This document shows positions 1-10,005 of a DNA stretch of 64,000 nt, in pieces. Source of the DNA: Candidatus Sulfopaludibacter sp. SbA3 (GTDB taxonomy: Bacteria > Acidobacteriota > Terriglobia > Bryobacterales > Bryobacteraceae); contig CAMDCN010000001.1 in the NCBI GenBank assembly GCA_945890485.1, positions 186,001 to 250,000 of the forward strand. Reading direction: 5' to 3'. How positions within the stretch are numbered: position 1 is the first letter of the stretch; the number at the start of each line of letters is the position of its first letter. A model generated the notes under the pieces. That model made no database searches, was not told the origin of the DNA, and saw only the letters and a program-made list of their open reading frames with translations. The position numbers were made by a program, and so were the translations under genes.

Positions 1-127
1 ACGGCTCACTCGAATATGCCGTCACCTCCGGAGCATGGCCGGGCGATTCACCTGGCGTCCGGAATAGATCCGGAACCTGCCCCGCCGCTCCCATCACGCC
101 CAACCAGAAACCAAGCAGGAACCGCAT
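1..127 (-). CDS. Exported protein, N-terminal fragment (cut by window edge)
   Basis: Read on the minus strand, an ATG at 127-125 opens a frame that stays open to the window edge. It begins MRFLLGFWLGVMGAAGQ, a short hydrophobic signal peptide, followed by about 25 residues of mature protein. The rest lies outside the window, so the function cannot be named. It starts 15 bases after the stop of the PQQ dehydrogenase on the same strand and is probably the next gene of that operon, so a periplasmic partner of the dehydrogenase is possible but unproven. Confidence 0.6.
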   Translation of the reverse strand, partial: MRFLLGFWLGVMGAAGQVPDLFRTPGESPGHAPEVTAYSSEP

Positions 128-142
128 CCCACTAACTATAGC

Positions 143-2392
143 CTACTCTTGCAGTAACCCGAACGATACAATAGTATTCCCCGCTGCAATCGCCACAAAC
201 TGCTTCCCATCCGCCAAATAAGTCATCGGACCTGCCCGCCAGTTCTGACCCGTATTGAAGTGCCATAGCAGTTTCCCACTCCCCGCATCCGCCGCCACAA
301 ACGCACCCCGTCCATCGCCGTACAGCAACAATCCCCCCGCCGTCGCCATCACGCCGCTGCCCAGAATCGATCCCCCTATGTCTGGTATCTCCCAGGCGAC
401 CTTCCCCGTCCGCACATCCACCGCCTTGAGTAGCTTCGCCCCTCCATCGGCCGCCGAATGCCTTGTCCCGCCCCCATAAAAGGATTGCCCCGCCTGCCAC
501 TCTTCGGCCCGTTTCGAATAGATTGTGCAGGATTCATGCGCGAAGAAGTAATACAATCCCGTTCGGCCATCAAACGCCGTTGAAGTCCAATTGGCCGCCC
601 CGGCCACAGACGGGCAAGTCCGTTGGCCAGCCGCATTCGGCTCATTCCCTGGCACCAAAATCGGCCGCCCATCAGCCCCAATCCCGCTCGCCCACGTCAA
701 CTTCTTCACAAACGGCTCCGCCCGCACCACCTTCCCGGTCAGCCGGTCCAACACATAAAAGAAGCCATTGCGGTTCGCCTGCACCAGCAACTTCTTCCCG
801 TCCAAGTCGGCCAACACGGGCGGTTCAGTCGCGTCCCAGTCATGCACATCGTGTGGAGTGAACTGATAGTGCCAGCGCAGTTTCCCCGTCGCCGGATCCA
901 GCGCCACCACGGAATCTGTATACAAGTTATCCCCCACCCGCTCGTCCCCGTTGTAGTCCGGGCAGGGATTCCCCGTCGGCCAGAATAAAGTCCTCGTCTC
1001 CGCGTCATAAGTCCCGGTTAGCCAGGTCGTCCCGCACCCGTGTTCCAGCGCATTCCCTTTCCAAGTCTCGGCTTCCTTATCCCCCCTTGCCGGAATTGTC
1101 CAGAACCGCCAAACCCGCTCTCCCGTCGATGCCTTGTACGCATCCAGAAACCCGCGTACCCCTTCGTCTCCGCCCGAAATCCCCGCAATCACCAGATCGT
1201 TCACCACCAACGGAGCCCCGGTCGCTCCGTAGTTCTGCCGGTAATCCGCCATCTCGATGTCCCAGATCACCTGCCCCGTCGCCCGGTGCAGAGCCAGCAG
1301 ATGCGCGTGGTCCGTCGCGACGAAAACCCGGTCGCCCAGCACGGCCACTCCCCGGTTGATCCCGCTTGCCGCATCCCCCGCCATCTCTTTCGTCCGCGGC
1401 CGTTTGAAATGCCAGATCTCCCGCCCCGTGCCCGCGTCGAGCGCATACACCTCGTTCACGCTGGTCACATACATCACCCCATCCACCACCACTGGGGTCG
1501 TCTGCAATCCACCCGGCGCGCCCTGCAGAGTAAACATCCACTGCGGCGCTAATTTACCGATGTTACTCACGCGAATCTGATCCAACGCGCTGAATCGGCT
1601 CCCGCTCATCTGCCCGTTGTAACTAGGCCAATCGCCGGGCCGCGGCTGCGCGATCTCCGCGAAAGCGATCCCTGGTCCCACCGATGCCCCTTCCGCCACG
1701 CCCACCGGCTCCCGCAACGTCTTTAGATAGGCCACCAAATTGCCAATTTCGCCCCGTACCGGCGCCATCAACGAAGGCCCCGCGACCGCCGACGCAACCG
1801 CCGCCGAGCGCAACAAATGCAGCTTCCCATCCATCCCGAGTAACTGCAGATCAAACGGGCTCTGATTTTTCGCCACTCCCTTTACGACGCGCCCATCCCG
1901 CAGCGTCACCGTCATTGACGCCCCTTTCCCGCCGCGTAGTGCAGCGGCTATTTGCGCCGGCGTCCGGTCCCGGCCCACTGCCGTCAAGTCTGGCCCCAGA
2001 ATGCCGCCTCGGCCCCGCACCATGTGGCATCCCGTGCATTGCGCGGCGAACTGCCGCTCTCCCGCCGCCGCATCGCCGTCGACCGTCACGCTCTTACCCG
2101 CCGCGGCCGTCTTCAGCCCCCACGCGTACTCCGCAATCGCCTCAATCTCCGCCGGCGGCAACGCAAACGCGGGCATGCCGCCACCCGGAATCCCGTTCCG
2201 AATCACGTCGCTCACCTGCGCCCGTGTCGTCGCCCGCGGCGCCTTCACGGTCAAGAAGCCGGGACCATGGCCCCCGCCGCTTCCGTCTTCTCCGTGGCAC
2301 CCCACGCAGCGCGCCAAGTACCCATTCTTGCCCGGCTGGGCCAACAGTCCCAACCCAGCCACCAATACCAACGCCGCGACGCGAAATCCCAT
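143..2392 (-). CDS. PQQ-dependent dehydrogenase with two N-terminal cytochrome c domains
   Basis: The 749-residue protein has a signal peptide (MGFRVAALVLVAGLGLLAQ). Two c-type haem sites follow, C29-x-x-C32-H33 and C119-x-x-C122-H123, with M73 in a GGGMP context as the likely axial ligand of the first haem. From about residue 250 it is a quinoprotein beta-propeller with repeated W-docking-like blades (ALDAGTGREIWHF, ALDPATGKLRWHY, DVRTGKVAWEI) and the PHDVHDWDA segment typical of PQQ alcohol/glucose dehydrogenases. By family knowledge it oxidises an alcohol or sugar in the periplasm and passes electrons through its own haems. The substrate cannot be inferred. Family members more often carry the cytochrome at the C-terminus or as a separate subunit. 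It ends 15 bases before the next exported protein. Confidence 0.88.
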   Translation of the reverse strand: MGFRVAALVLVAGLGLLAQPGKNGYLARCVGCHGEDGSGGGHGPGFLTVKAPRATTRAQVSDVIRNGIPGGGMPAFALPPAEIEAIAEYAWGLKTAAAGKSVTVDGDAAAGERQFAAQCTGCHMVRGRGGILGPDLTAVGRDRTPAQIAAALRGGKGASMTVTLRDGRVVKGVAKNQSPFDLQLLGMDGKLHLLRSAAVASAVAGPSLMAPVRGEIGNLVAYLKTLREPVGVAEGASVGPGIAFAEIAQPRPGDWPSYNGQMSGSRFSALDQIRVSNIGKLAPQWMFTLQGAPGGLQTTPVVVDGVMYVTSVNEVYALDAGTGREIWHFKRPRTKEMAGDAASGINRGVAVLGDRVFVATDHAHLLALHRATGQVIWDIEMADYRQNYGATGAPLVVNDLVIAGISGGDEGVRGFLDAYKASTGERVWRFWTIPARGDKEAETWKGNALEHGCGTTWLTGTYDAETRTLFWPTGNPCPDYNGDERVGDNLYTDSVVALDPATGKLRWHYQFTPHDVHDWDATEPPVLADLDGKKLLVQANRNGFFYVLDRLTGKVVRAEPFVKKLTWASGIGADGRPILVPGNEPNAAGQRTCPSVAGAANWTSTAFDGRTGLYYFFAHESCTIYSKRAEEWQAGQSFYGGGTRHSAADGGAKLLKAVDVRTGKVAWEIPDIGGSILGSGVMATAGGLLLYGDGRGAFVAADAGSGKLLWHFNTGQNWRAGPMTYLADGKQFVAIAAGNTIVSFGLLQE

Positions 2393-2408
2393 TCCCCACT
2401 CTAACCGT

Positions 2409-3443
2409 CTAGGCCAAAGTCGGCAAATACGCCCGCGCGTAGTCGATGCACTCCTGGTTTAACTTGTCTTCCAACGCCAGCACGCCTTCCGGCGACAACC
2501 CGGAAGTCCTCGGGAGCGGCCGCTTCGGCGGATTGTTCCGTACCCAGGCAATCAACATTGCCAAGTCCCGCGGCGGCACCGGGCTCTTGTCGTCATAGAC
2601 TTTCCAATACTGCTCCGTGAACACCGGCACCTTCAACGGATCCCGGGTCAGCATCTCCAATTGGAACAGCATCTTCGGATCCTTCTTCTGGAACCGTGCG
2701 ACGATCCCGGCAAGATCCAGATGCCCGTCACCAAAAGCCACCTCGGAAAGCAGAATCCCTTCCGGGTAGAAGTCCACGCCAATGTCCTTAAAACTCACGA
2801 AAATCGTATACGGCGCCAAGGTGTCAATCGTCTGCTGCGGCGTCTCGATCAGCGAGACATTGTTCACCAGATCCAAACAAACCCCAACATACTCGCTGCC
2901 CGTCGACTTCACCCAAGCCGCCAGTTCGTCGCTCCGCCAACCCTTGTGGTTCTCGATCGCCAGCCGCATCTTGTACTTCCGCAGAATCGGCTCCACCCGC
3001 TGCACGGCCGCCTTGCAAGCCGCGTCGAACGCATGGAACTCGGCCGCCGACTTAAACTGCTCATAGCGCCGGCCGGAAAACGGATCGTGCACACATTCCA
3101 CCCGCCCGCCCATCTCGGCGCAGGCCTTCACCGCCGCCTCATACTTCGGCAGGTCCGCGTCGCTTTTCGCCGTCCGCAGCCCCACCGTCAACCGCATGTC
3201 GTACTTTTCCACCTGCTCCCGGATCTTCGCGATCCCTGCCGGATTCAGATCCATCGGTAGAGACGTGTGCGCCGCACCAAGGCCCTTCTCATGCGCGTAC
3301 TCCACAATGTCCCAAGCCTTACCCATCTTCCGGATCCGCGCCCCCAGCCCGGGCCCGGCCGTACCCATGTATCGCAACACCTTCGGCCCGGCCGCCATCA
3401 TTCCGGCCGCCACAGTGGTTCCCAACATTGTTCTACGTGTCAT
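2409..3443 (-). CDS. Exported sugar phosphate isomerase/epimerase-like TIM barrel
   Basis: The 344-residue protein opens with a twin-arginine-like leader ([18 protein letters not shown]). It then shows the xylose-isomerase-like TIM-barrel pattern, including an acidic [10 protein letters not shown] segment, [20 protein letters not shown] and VSFKDIGVD, which fit metal-binding strands. By family knowledge these enzymes interconvert or cleave sugars, and Acidobacteria and Planctomycetes encode many exported copies. It lies 16 bases upstream of the PQQ dehydrogenase on the same strand, which suggests a shared operon for oxidising or isomerising an external sugar. The substrate is unknown. Confidence 0.8.
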   Translation of the reverse strand: MTRRTMLGTTVAAGMMAAGPKVLRYMGTAGPGLGARIRKMGKAWDIVEYAHEKGLGAAHTSLPMDLNPAGIAKIREQVEKYDMRLTVGLRTAKSDADLPKYEAAVKACAEMGGRVECVHDPFSGRRYEQFKSAAEFHAFDAACKAAVQRVEPILRKYKMRLAIENHKGWRSDELAAWVKSTGSEYVGVCLDLVNNVSLIETPQQTIDTLAPYTIFVSFKDIGVDFYPEGILLSEVAFGDGHLDLAGIVARFQKKDPKMLFQLEMLTRDPLKVPVFTEQYWKVYDDKSPVPPRDLAMLIAWVRNNPPKRPLPRTSGLSPEGVLALEDKLNQECIDYARAYLPTLA

Positions 3444-3568
3444 GCAGTGAAGACAATATCACTTCTGTTCCCACAATTCCGGCCCCCTTCTCGAGTTCCG
3501 ACGATCGAAATCAATCGAAACCAAAACAAAAACGCCCCCCTTGCGGTGACCGCATCGTTCCCAGTAGA

Positions 3569-5563
3569 ATGCTTGATGTGAGCCGATACCCGCTATCCTT
3601 TGCATTGCTTGCGTTTTCTTTGTGCCCGGTCTGGGCGCAAAACCAGTCTTTCGCCGAGGGCGCCTTTCAGGTGCTCGAGAAGGCCGCTTGCCGAGCCTGT
3701 CACAATCCTGATGGCGTAGCTTCCGTCACCCGCCTCCTGTTTCCGGAAACCGACGCAACTCCCGACAAGATCGAACGCTTTGGCCAATCCCTCGTCGTAC
3801 TTGTCGACCGCCAGCAGCCCGCCGAATCGCTCCTGCTCAAAAAACCCACCAATAGAACCCCCCACGCCGGCGGCGCCCGCCTCACCGCGGGCAGCAATGA
3901 TGAACGCATGCTCGCCGCCTGGGTCCGCCAACTGGCCACCCTCTCTGGAAACGACCTCGCCCGCGCCCTCAAGTACCGCGAGGAAGAGGCGGCCGGCCAA
4001 GGCCACGCCGCCCCCAAAGTAGCCATCCGCCGCCTGACCCACAACCAGTACAACAACACGGTTCGCGACCTACTCGGCGACCAGACTTCGCCCGCCAACC
4101 AGTTCCCCCCCGAAGACTTCGTCAACGGTTTCAAGAATCAGTATCAGGCCCAGAATCTTTCTCCGCTCCTGCTCGAATCCTACGGCGCCGCAGCCGAGAA
4201 ACTCGCCCGCAACGCCTTCCGCGGCGGCGATACCCGGGGCCTCATCTCCTGTAAGCCTTCCGTCGCCTGCCGGACCCAGTTCGTTCGCGAGTTCGGGCTC
4301 AAAGCCTTCCGCCGCCCGCTCGAGGCCGAAGAGCAGCAGCGGTATGAAGCCCTGATGCGTAAGGGCGCTGACTTCTACAACGGTGCGCAACTCGCCGTCG
4401 AGGCGATGCTGCAGTCTCCCCACTTCCTGTTCCGTCTCGAAGAGACCGCGAATCCCAAATGGAAGAACTACGCTACTGCAGCGAGGCTCTCCTACACCCT
4501 TTGGGACAGCATGCCGGATGCCGCCCTGATGGACGCCGCCGCCAAGAATCAACTCGCCACGCCCGAAGCCGTCGAACGCGCCGCCCGCCGCATGCTCGAT
4601 CACACCAAGGCTCGTGACGCCTTCGACGAATTCGTCGCCCAGTGGATGCGGTACGACCGTATTTTGACCGCCAGCAAGGACCGCCGCCGCTTCCCGCAGT
4701 TCACCCGCGAAACGGCTTTCGCCATGACCGAAGAGGCCCGCGTATTCCTCGGCGATCTCGTTTGGAACGATCGCAACTTCATGGAATTCGTCCGCGCCGA
4801 CTACAGCTTCATCAACGGCGACTTAGCCGGAATCTACGGCGTCGCCGCCCCCGCCCGCGAGTTCTCCCGCGTCCAGTTCCCGCCGGCCTCCGAACGCGCC
4901 GGTGTTCTCGGCCAAGCCCTATTCCTGGCACTTACCGCCAAGCCGGATGAAACGGCGCCCACCGCCCGCGGCCTCTTCGTCCGCGAGCAGTTCCTCTGCC
5001 AACACGTCGCCGAACCGCCCCCTGGCATCAACACCAATCTGCCCGCCCCCACCGAAGCGAAGCCGCAAACGAACCGCGATCGCTTGAGCGGGCACGTCAC
5101 CAATCCAAGCTGCTTCACCTGCCATAACCTGATCGACCCCATCGGCTTCGGCTTTGAAAAGTTCGACGCCATCGGCGCCCGCCGCGAAACCTTTAAGCTC
5201 TCGTTCGCCCCCACCGGCAAAGGCGCGAACCGCCGGACGCCCCCGAAGATCGTCGAACTCGATATCGACACCAAAGGCCACGTTGCTGGCGTCGCGAATT
5301 CCAGCTTCTCCTCGCCCGCCGAACTGGGCAAGGTGCTTTTTGAAAGCGCCCAGTGCCAGGAATGCGTCGTGAAACAGTATTTTCGCTATGCTACGGGTAG
5401 GATGGAAACCTCCGGTGACCGGCCTCTCATCCGGAAGGTATTAGCCGATTTTCGTGCTTCGCAGTTTCGTTTTAAAGAGTTGATGGTGTCCTTCATCAAG
5501 TCAAAAGAGTTCCTCAACCCTGGAGAAACCGTTCATGTCGCAAATCATAACCAAGCGCGCTAG
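3569..5563 (+). CDS. DUF1592/DUF1588/DUF1585 cytochrome-like exported protein
   Basis: I chose the ATG at 3569 because it gives a clean signal peptide ([24 protein letters not shown]); the frame is open 47 codons further upstream but that extension is polar and not leader-like. The 664-residue protein has a haem-type C41-x-x-C44-H near the N-terminus. The DUF1587/1592/1595 region follows ([18 protein letters not shown], then the AFRRPL block). The C-terminus carries DUF1588 with [16 protein letters not shown] and DUF1585 with YFRYATGR. Such proteins, known from Planctomycetes and Acidobacteria, are co-encoded with DUF1552 proteins. Their biochemical role is not established. It overlaps the DUF1552 gene by 29 bases. 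Confidence 0.85.
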   Translation: MLDVSRYPLSFALLAFSLCPVWAQNQSFAEGAFQVLEKAACRACHNPDGVASVTRLLFPETDATPDKIERFGQSLVVLVDRQQPAESLLLKKPTNRTPHAGGARLTAGSNDERMLAAWVRQLATLSGNDLARALKYREEEAAGQGHAAPKVAIRRLTHNQYNNTVRDLLGDQTSPANQFPPEDFVNGFKNQYQAQNLSPLLLESYGAAAEKLARNAFRGGDTRGLISCKPSVACRTQFVREFGLKAFRRPLEAEEQQRYEALMRKGADFYNGAQLAVEAMLQSPHFLFRLEETANPKWKNYATAARLSYTLWDSMPDAALMDAAAKNQLATPEAVERAARRMLDHTKARDAFDEFVAQWMRYDRILTASKDRRRFPQFTRETAFAMTEEARVFLGDLVWNDRNFMEFVRADYSFINGDLAGIYGVAAPAREFSRVQFPPASERAGVLGQALFLALTAKPDETAPTARGLFVREQFLCQHVAEPPPGINTNLPAPTEAKPQTNRDRLSGHVTNPSCFTCHNLIDPIGFGFEKFDAIGARRETFKLSFAPTGKGANRRTPPKIVELDIDTKGHVAGVANSSFSSPAELGKVLFESAQCQECVVKQYFRYATGRMETSGDRPLIRKVLADFRASQFRFKELMVSFIKSKEFLNPGETVHVANHNQAR

Positions 5564-6878
5564 GCTTTCCCGCCGCACCATTCTGCAAGGCTTCACCGCC
5601 GCCGGTTCCGGCATCACGGTGGGCCTGCCGCCGCTCGTCTCGATGTTCAATTCGCATGGCACGGCCTATGCGGCAGCCCCGGCCACCAAGGCCGCCGCGA
5701 AACCCATCGAAACCCGCTTCGTACTCTGGTTCAATGGCAACGGCATCCCCGAACGGTACTGGATTCCTTCTGAAGAAGGCCGCGACTACCGGATGACGTC
5801 CTGCCTGTCGCCCTTGGCGCCCTATCGTCAGGATGTGCACGTCATCTCTGGCCTCGACAACTCCGCCGCGGCGGCCCCTGGCCCCGGTAACGGCCACCAC
5901 AAGTCGATGAGCGGTCTAATGAGCTGTACGCCTTTCAGCGGCCGTGGCGCCAGCGGCCCTTCGATTGATCAAGTCATCGCCTCGAAGATCGGTGGTGAAT
6001 CCCGCTTCCGTTCCATCCAGATCGGCGTCTCCCAGGAGTCGTTCGGCGAGAGCATCCAGCGCAATATGAGCTGGTCGGGTTACGAACGCGCGCTGCCCCC
6101 GGAAATGATCCCGCACAAACTCTTCGATCGCCTCTTCGGCGAACGCGAAGAGGGCTGGGTGAACCGCAAGCGCAGCATTCTCGACGCGGTCCGCAGCGAC
6201 GCGAACCTGCTCAAGAAGCACATCCCGAAGGATGACCAGGTGCGCATGGACGAGCATCTTTCCGGTATCCGCGATCTCGAGCGCGCTATCCAAGGGCTGC
6301 CGCCTGAGTATCGCCGGGTTGATGAGCCGGACTTTGACGGCGACATGAAAGATTGGCCGCGCATCGCCAAGCTGCAGAGCGATCTCCTTGCCGCGGCGCT
6401 ATCGACCCGCCAGACGCGCGTCGCCTCCTACATGCTGACGAAGTGCCAAGGCCTTGCGCGCTTCCCGTGGCTCGGCTTTACCGCCGCGCGTCATCACGAT
6501 TACACCCATGCCGATGGCAAAGCCCCTGGCTCGGACGGTGTAGAAGGGCAGCGCATTCTTCGCGACATCTGCAAATGGCACGTCGAGGAGTTCGCTTACC
6601 TCGTTGCGAAGCTCAAGTCGATTCCGGAAGGCGACGGCACCGTGTTCGATAACACCTGCCTTGTCTACACGCATGAACATGCCGAGGCCAACCCGCACAA
6701 GAACAGCGGCATGGCTCTGTTGATTGCCGGCCGCGCGGGCCGTCTCGCCACCGGTATGCACACGAAGATGACGGGCACCATCGGCGACCTCTATCTCACG
6801 TTGGCCGACGAAGTGATGCAGGCCCAAGTCGGGAAGTTCCCCACCGCCAGCCGCAAGCTCACCCAGTTGCTCGCCTAA
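5535..6878 (+). CDS. DUF1552 exported protein
   Basis: The 447-residue protein begins with a twin-arginine leader ([16 protein letters not shown]) and continues with DUF1552 hallmarks: [15 protein letters not shown] near residue 57, [26 protein letters not shown], and late [17 protein letters not shown] with GRLATG. The family is related to secreted DUF1501/sulfatase-like proteins, but no activity has been assigned. It starts inside the 3' end of the DUF1592 gene, with GGAGA just upstream of the ATG, so the two are translationally coupled. Export by Tat and by Sec respectively fits a periplasmic pair. Confidence 0.87.
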   Translation: MSQIITKRARLSRRTILQGFTAAGSGITVGLPPLVSMFNSHGTAYAAAPATKAAAKPIETRFVLWFNGNGIPERYWIPSEEGRDYRMTSCLSPLAPYRQDVHVISGLDNSAAAAPGPGNGHHKSMSGLMSCTPFSGRGASGPSIDQVIASKIGGESRFRSIQIGVSQESFGESIQRNMSWSGYERALPPEMIPHKLFDRLFGEREEGWVNRKRSILDAVRSDANLLKKHIPKDDQVRMDEHLSGIRDLERAIQGLPPEYRRVDEPDFDGDMKDWPRIAKLQSDLLAAALSTRQTRVASYMLTKCQGLARFPWLGFTAARHHDYTHADGKAPGSDGVEGQRILRDICKWHVEEFAYLVAKLKSIPEGDGTVFDNTCLVYTHEHAEANPHKNSGMALLIAGRAGRLATGMHTKMTGTIGDLYLTLADEVMQAQVGKFPTASRKLTQLLA

Positions 6879-6893
6879 ACCAAAACAAACCGC

Positions 6894-6936
6894 AAAGAAA
6901 ACGGGCCAGCTTGCAGAAGCTGGCCCGTTTTCTTTT
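6894..6936 (+). terminator. Rho-independent terminator after DUF1552
   Basis: A long hairpin with arms 6894-6912 (AAAGAAAACGGGCCAGCTT) and 6917-6935 around a 4-base loop is followed by TTTTTC. The A-rich left arm and T-rich right arm make it usable from both strands. It closes the DUF1592/DUF1552 transcript. Confidence 0.85.
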
Positions 6937-6962
6937 TCAGTGCAGCTCTCTCCACAACGAAG

Positions 6963-6992
6963 AAAGGCCAGCCCATTGAATGCTGGCCTTTT
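6963..6992 (-). terminator. Terminator for the LRR gene pair
   Basis: A second hairpin pairs AAAGGCCAGC (6963-6972) with GCTGGCCTTTT (6982-6992) around a short loop. It sits 25 bases past the stop of the minus-strand LRR gene and mirrors the same GGCCAGC stem core as the terminator just to its left. In the minus direction it is followed by TTTCTTC. Confidence 0.7.
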
Positions 6993-7016
6993 CCATACCG
7001 TTCTGCAGACCCCTTT

Positions 7017-7946
7017 CTATTCCACCACCCGAACCAAGCCCGGATTGTCCCACTTGCCCGAGAACACTTTCGCCCCCGGCTTAGCCTGCCGCAGACCAGC
7101 CACCGCCTGCTCCGTCATCGCCGTACCTTTCAGGTCCACCGCCTTCAACATCGGCCACGAGGCAATTACCGCTGCCGCATCGTCGCCCACGCGCGTGCAG
7201 CCCTGCAGCGACAACCGCTCCAGCTTCGTTAGTACCTTGAGCCGCTCCAACCACCGCGAAGAGACCGGTAACCCATCCAGCTTCAAATAGCGCAGCTCCT
7301 TGAGTGTGGCGATCGCGCCCACTCCAAGCTCCGTCAAACTGACCGACCAGAGGCCGGAGTCCGTTCGCTGCATCCCCGTCAGATCCAAATGCGTTAATCC
7401 CGTCAAATACCGCAAAGACTGCAAGCCCGCATCGGTAATCTTGTTCCCGCCAACGGAAAGCTCTTTCAGATTCGTCAGGGTCGCCAAATGGTCGAGACCT
7501 ACGTCCGTCACCTGCGCATAGCCCACATCCAGCGCCATCAGTGACGGAGCGGAAGCGGCATGTTCGAGAGTCGAGTCCGTAATCCGGGTTCCGCGTACAT
7601 TCAGCCGCTGAAGCTTCTTCCAACCCTTAATCGCCGACATCCCTTCATCGGTAATCTGCTCGGCGTAGTAGAGGTTCAAATCCACAATTCCCGGCGCCGA
7701 TTTCAACTGCTGCATGCCCCGATCGGTTATTCGCGTCAGCGAAAGATCCAGCTTGGCCAGCTGCGGCAACTTGGCCAGCAAGGGCATGTCCGCATCAGTC
7801 ACCCAACTCGATCGCAGATCCACGCCGGTAATCCGGCCCGCCGCGTCGCGCGTCACCACGCCACCCGCTGCCGTAATCCAGTCGGCAGAGTCCGCCGCAA
7901 GCAACATCCCGGCCGACGCCAGACAAAAAGCAAAACGAGTGATCAC
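7017..7946 (-). CDS. Exported leucine-rich-repeat protein (RNI type)
   Basis: The 309-residue protein starts with GTG and has a signal peptide ([20 protein letters not shown]). About nine repeats of 23-24 residues follow, of the form LxxLxxLxLxxTxITDxGLxxL (for example [19 protein letters not shown] and [16 protein letters not shown]). This is the cysteine-free ribonuclease-inhibitor-like LRR common in Planctomycetes and Acidobacteria; it usually serves as a protein-binding scaffold. Its GTG directly abuts the TAG of the upstream LRR gene (TAGGTG), so the two are probably translated in coupling. Confidence 0.82.
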   Translation of the reverse strand: MITRFAFCLASAGMLLAADSADWITAAGGVVTRDAAGRITGVDLRSSWVTDADMPLLAKLPQLAKLDLSLTRITDRGMQQLKSAPGIVDLNLYYAEQITDEGMSAIKGWKKLQRLNVRGTRITDSTLEHAASAPSLMALDVGYAQVTDVGLDHLATLTNLKELSVGGNKITDAGLQSLRYLTGLTHLDLTGMQRTDSGLWSVSLTELGVGAIATLKELRYLKLDGLPVSSRWLERLKVLTKLERLSLQGCTRVGDDAAAVIASWPMLKAVDLKGTAMTEQAVAGLRQAKPGAKVFSGKWDNPGLVRVVE

Positions 7947-9923
7947 CTAGGTTCTCCTCCGCACCGGCAACGACGAATCGCGGTCAAAAATGATCTTGCA
8001 TTCGGGCCTCGCCCGCTGCAGTTGCTGGAAGCCCTGTTCGGTTACCGTCGTGTGATACAAGTTCACCAGTTTCAACGCCGGCATCGTCTGCAGGATCGCT
8101 ATCCCTGCATCCGAAATGCCCGTTGTATCCAGGCGCAATTCCCGTAGGGTCGCATGGTCCTTCAGCGTGGCTAAGCCCTTGTCGTCCACCGATGTGTAGT
8201 CGAGCCCCAACACCGCCAGTTTCGGCAGACTCGCAATCGCCGCCATGCTCACGTTCGACGCCCGCGTCCGCAGCAGTTCCAACCGCTCCAGATTCACCAT
8301 CGGCCGCAGAAGCTCCAGACCCTTCTCCGTAAACCGCGTGTGATCCAGGTTCAGTTCCCGCAAGCTCACGATCGCCGCCACGTGCTTCAAGCCTTCGTCC
8401 CCCGCGTCGGTCCCCGCCAGGTCCAACGTCTGCAATTTGCTCAGCTTGCTCAGCTCGGCCAGCCCGGCGTTGGTGATGTCCGTATTGGCCAGCAGCAGCC
8501 GTTCCAAAGCCGGCATGCCCGCCAGTTGGCGCAGGCCCTCATCACTCAGAACAGAGCCTGTGAAATCGATCTCATTCAGACTCGGGAGCGCTTTCAACGC
8601 CGCCAGTCCTTCGCCGCGCACCTGGGTCCCGCCCAGCCGCAGAGCGCGCAAGCGCGTCAACCCAGCCAAGTGCGCCAACCCTTTGTCCGTGATCGTTGTA
8701 TGGCTCAGGTTCAGCCGGCGCAAATTCGCCATACCCTTGAGCGACGCCAAACCCATATCGCCCGCTTCCGTGGCCTCCAGATTCAACTCCTCAATGGCAG
8801 TCGCTGAAGCTAGGTACGCCAATTGCGCATCGCCAATGCCTGTCGACGCCATCGAAACCACCTTCAGCCGGCCGCCCGGCATCTCCGCCTTGCCGCCCAG
8901 CGCTTGGATCCACTCAGCCAACGCTTTCTCCGAAGTACCGGCTGGCTTAGCCGCCGCCAGCTTCCCACTTGCCGCCGCTGCGCCAACAAACTCAACCTTA
9001 CAGTTCGGCACCGCCGTCTTGAACGCCGCCAACGCCGTCGGCGTCACGCGGCTATACCGCAGGTCTAGCCCGGTCAGCCCTTTCAAAGTTCCCAGCCGCG
9101 ACAGCCCCGCGTTCGTAATCCGGCTCCGGTACAGGATCAACTCCGTCATTTTCGGCATTCCCGCCAACACCGGAATCGACTCGTCCGTAATCGCGGCACC
9201 CAGCAAGTTCAACTTCCGCATCTTTGTCAGATTCTTCAGGTGCGCCATGCCTGCATCCGTCACGCGGGTTCCACCCAGATCGAGATCCTCAAGCGAGGTT
9301 AACCCAGCGATCGATCGCAACCCCTCATCGGTCACCAAGGTATCGCGGAGGCTCAGGCGTTTTAAACCCTTCAACTGTTCGAGTCCCTTCATCGCCTCAT
9401 CGCTAAACTCGGAGTTGCTCAAATCCAGCGAATGCAAATTCTCAAAGGGCGCCAAGCTCATCTTTTCGAGCTTGCACTGCGAGCAGCGGAACTCTTTCAA
9501 CGCCGCCAGCCGCGTCAGAAGAGCGACGCCTTTGTCCTGCACGTTCACGTGGGTCAGGAAGTGAAGGCTAAACGAAAGCCGTTCCAGTTTTTGCAATCCG
9601 CCCAGGAACTTCAACTGCGCATTCGCGTCCAGCCGGCTTCCCGACGCCGGGTTGAACATTGGTCCCGGGAGATACAGCTCTTTCAGTTCCGTCAGCTCGC
9701 TCAGCTTGGCCAGTTCCGTGGCGCTGATCAACGTTCCAAAGAGGTCAACTCCGGTGATGCGAAATTCGCCCGCCGGAAGGGCCAGTAGATCACCATAGGG
9801 AGCCCGCTGCCCATTCAGCATCACCCGGCCGCCGTTGCGAATCACCCATTCCGCGGTCTCCCGCTCAGTCGCCGCCCAGCCAGCCATCGCCATCAAAAAG
9901 AACAATGCAGTGTGTCGGAGCAT
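7947..9923 (-). CDS. Large exported leucine-rich-repeat protein
   Basis: Starting at the ATG at 9923 gives a 658-residue protein with a good signal peptide (MLRHTALFFLMAMAGWAA); the upstream in-frame extension of 43 residues contains another hydrophobic segment but is not needed. Two LRR blocks are visible, at roughly residues 70-320 and 360-640. A linker with an A/K-rich stretch and a repeated WIQALGGKAEMPGG segment separates them. That segment resembles the start of the N-terminal block (WVIRNGGRVMLNG), so the protein looks like an internal duplication of one cap-plus-LRR unit. Its partner gene follows immediately. Confidence 0.8.
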   Translation of the reverse strand: MLRHTALFFLMAMAGWAATERETAEWVIRNGGRVMLNGQRAPYGDLLALPAGEFRITGVDLFGTLISATELAKLSELTELKELYLPGPMFNPASGSRLDANAQLKFLGGLQKLERLSFSLHFLTHVNVQDKGVALLTRLAALKEFRCSQCKLEKMSLAPFENLHSLDLSNSEFSDEAMKGLEQLKGLKRLSLRDTLVTDEGLRSIAGLTSLEDLDLGGTRVTDAGMAHLKNLTKMRKLNLLGAAITDESIPVLAGMPKMTELILYRSRITNAGLSRLGTLKGLTGLDLRYSRVTPTALAAFKTAVPNCKVEFVGAAAASGKLAAAKPAGTSEKALAEWIQALGGKAEMPGGRLKVVSMASTGIGDAQLAYLASATAIEELNLEATEAGDMGLASLKGMANLRRLNLSHTTITDKGLAHLAGLTRLRALRLGGTQVRGEGLAALKALPSLNEIDFTGSVLSDEGLRQLAGMPALERLLLANTDITNAGLAELSKLSKLQTLDLAGTDAGDEGLKHVAAIVSLRELNLDHTRFTEKGLELLRPMVNLERLELLRTRASNVSMAAIASLPKLAVLGLDYTSVDDKGLATLKDHATLRELRLDTTGISDAGIAILQTMPALKLVNLYHTTVTEQGFQQLQRARPECKIIFDRDSSLPVRRRT

Positions 9924-10005
9924 AACTATTCCATCCAAATTGTATCGCAAAGCAATCGAAAGCAAAAGAAGTGTAACGGCAGTCTGAATCAGATAAGCTC
10001 TAAAG

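Noticed and set aside
1040-2462. Long proline/arginine-rich plus-strand frames opposite the PQQ dehydrogenase
   Set aside because: They are antisense shadows of a GC-rich gene, with no family motif and biased composition.
7017-9923. Regularly spaced similar DNA segments that could be mistaken for a repeat array
   Set aside because: They are leucine-rich-repeat codons of 23-24 residues within two open genes, with no spacer/repeat structure of a CRISPR array.
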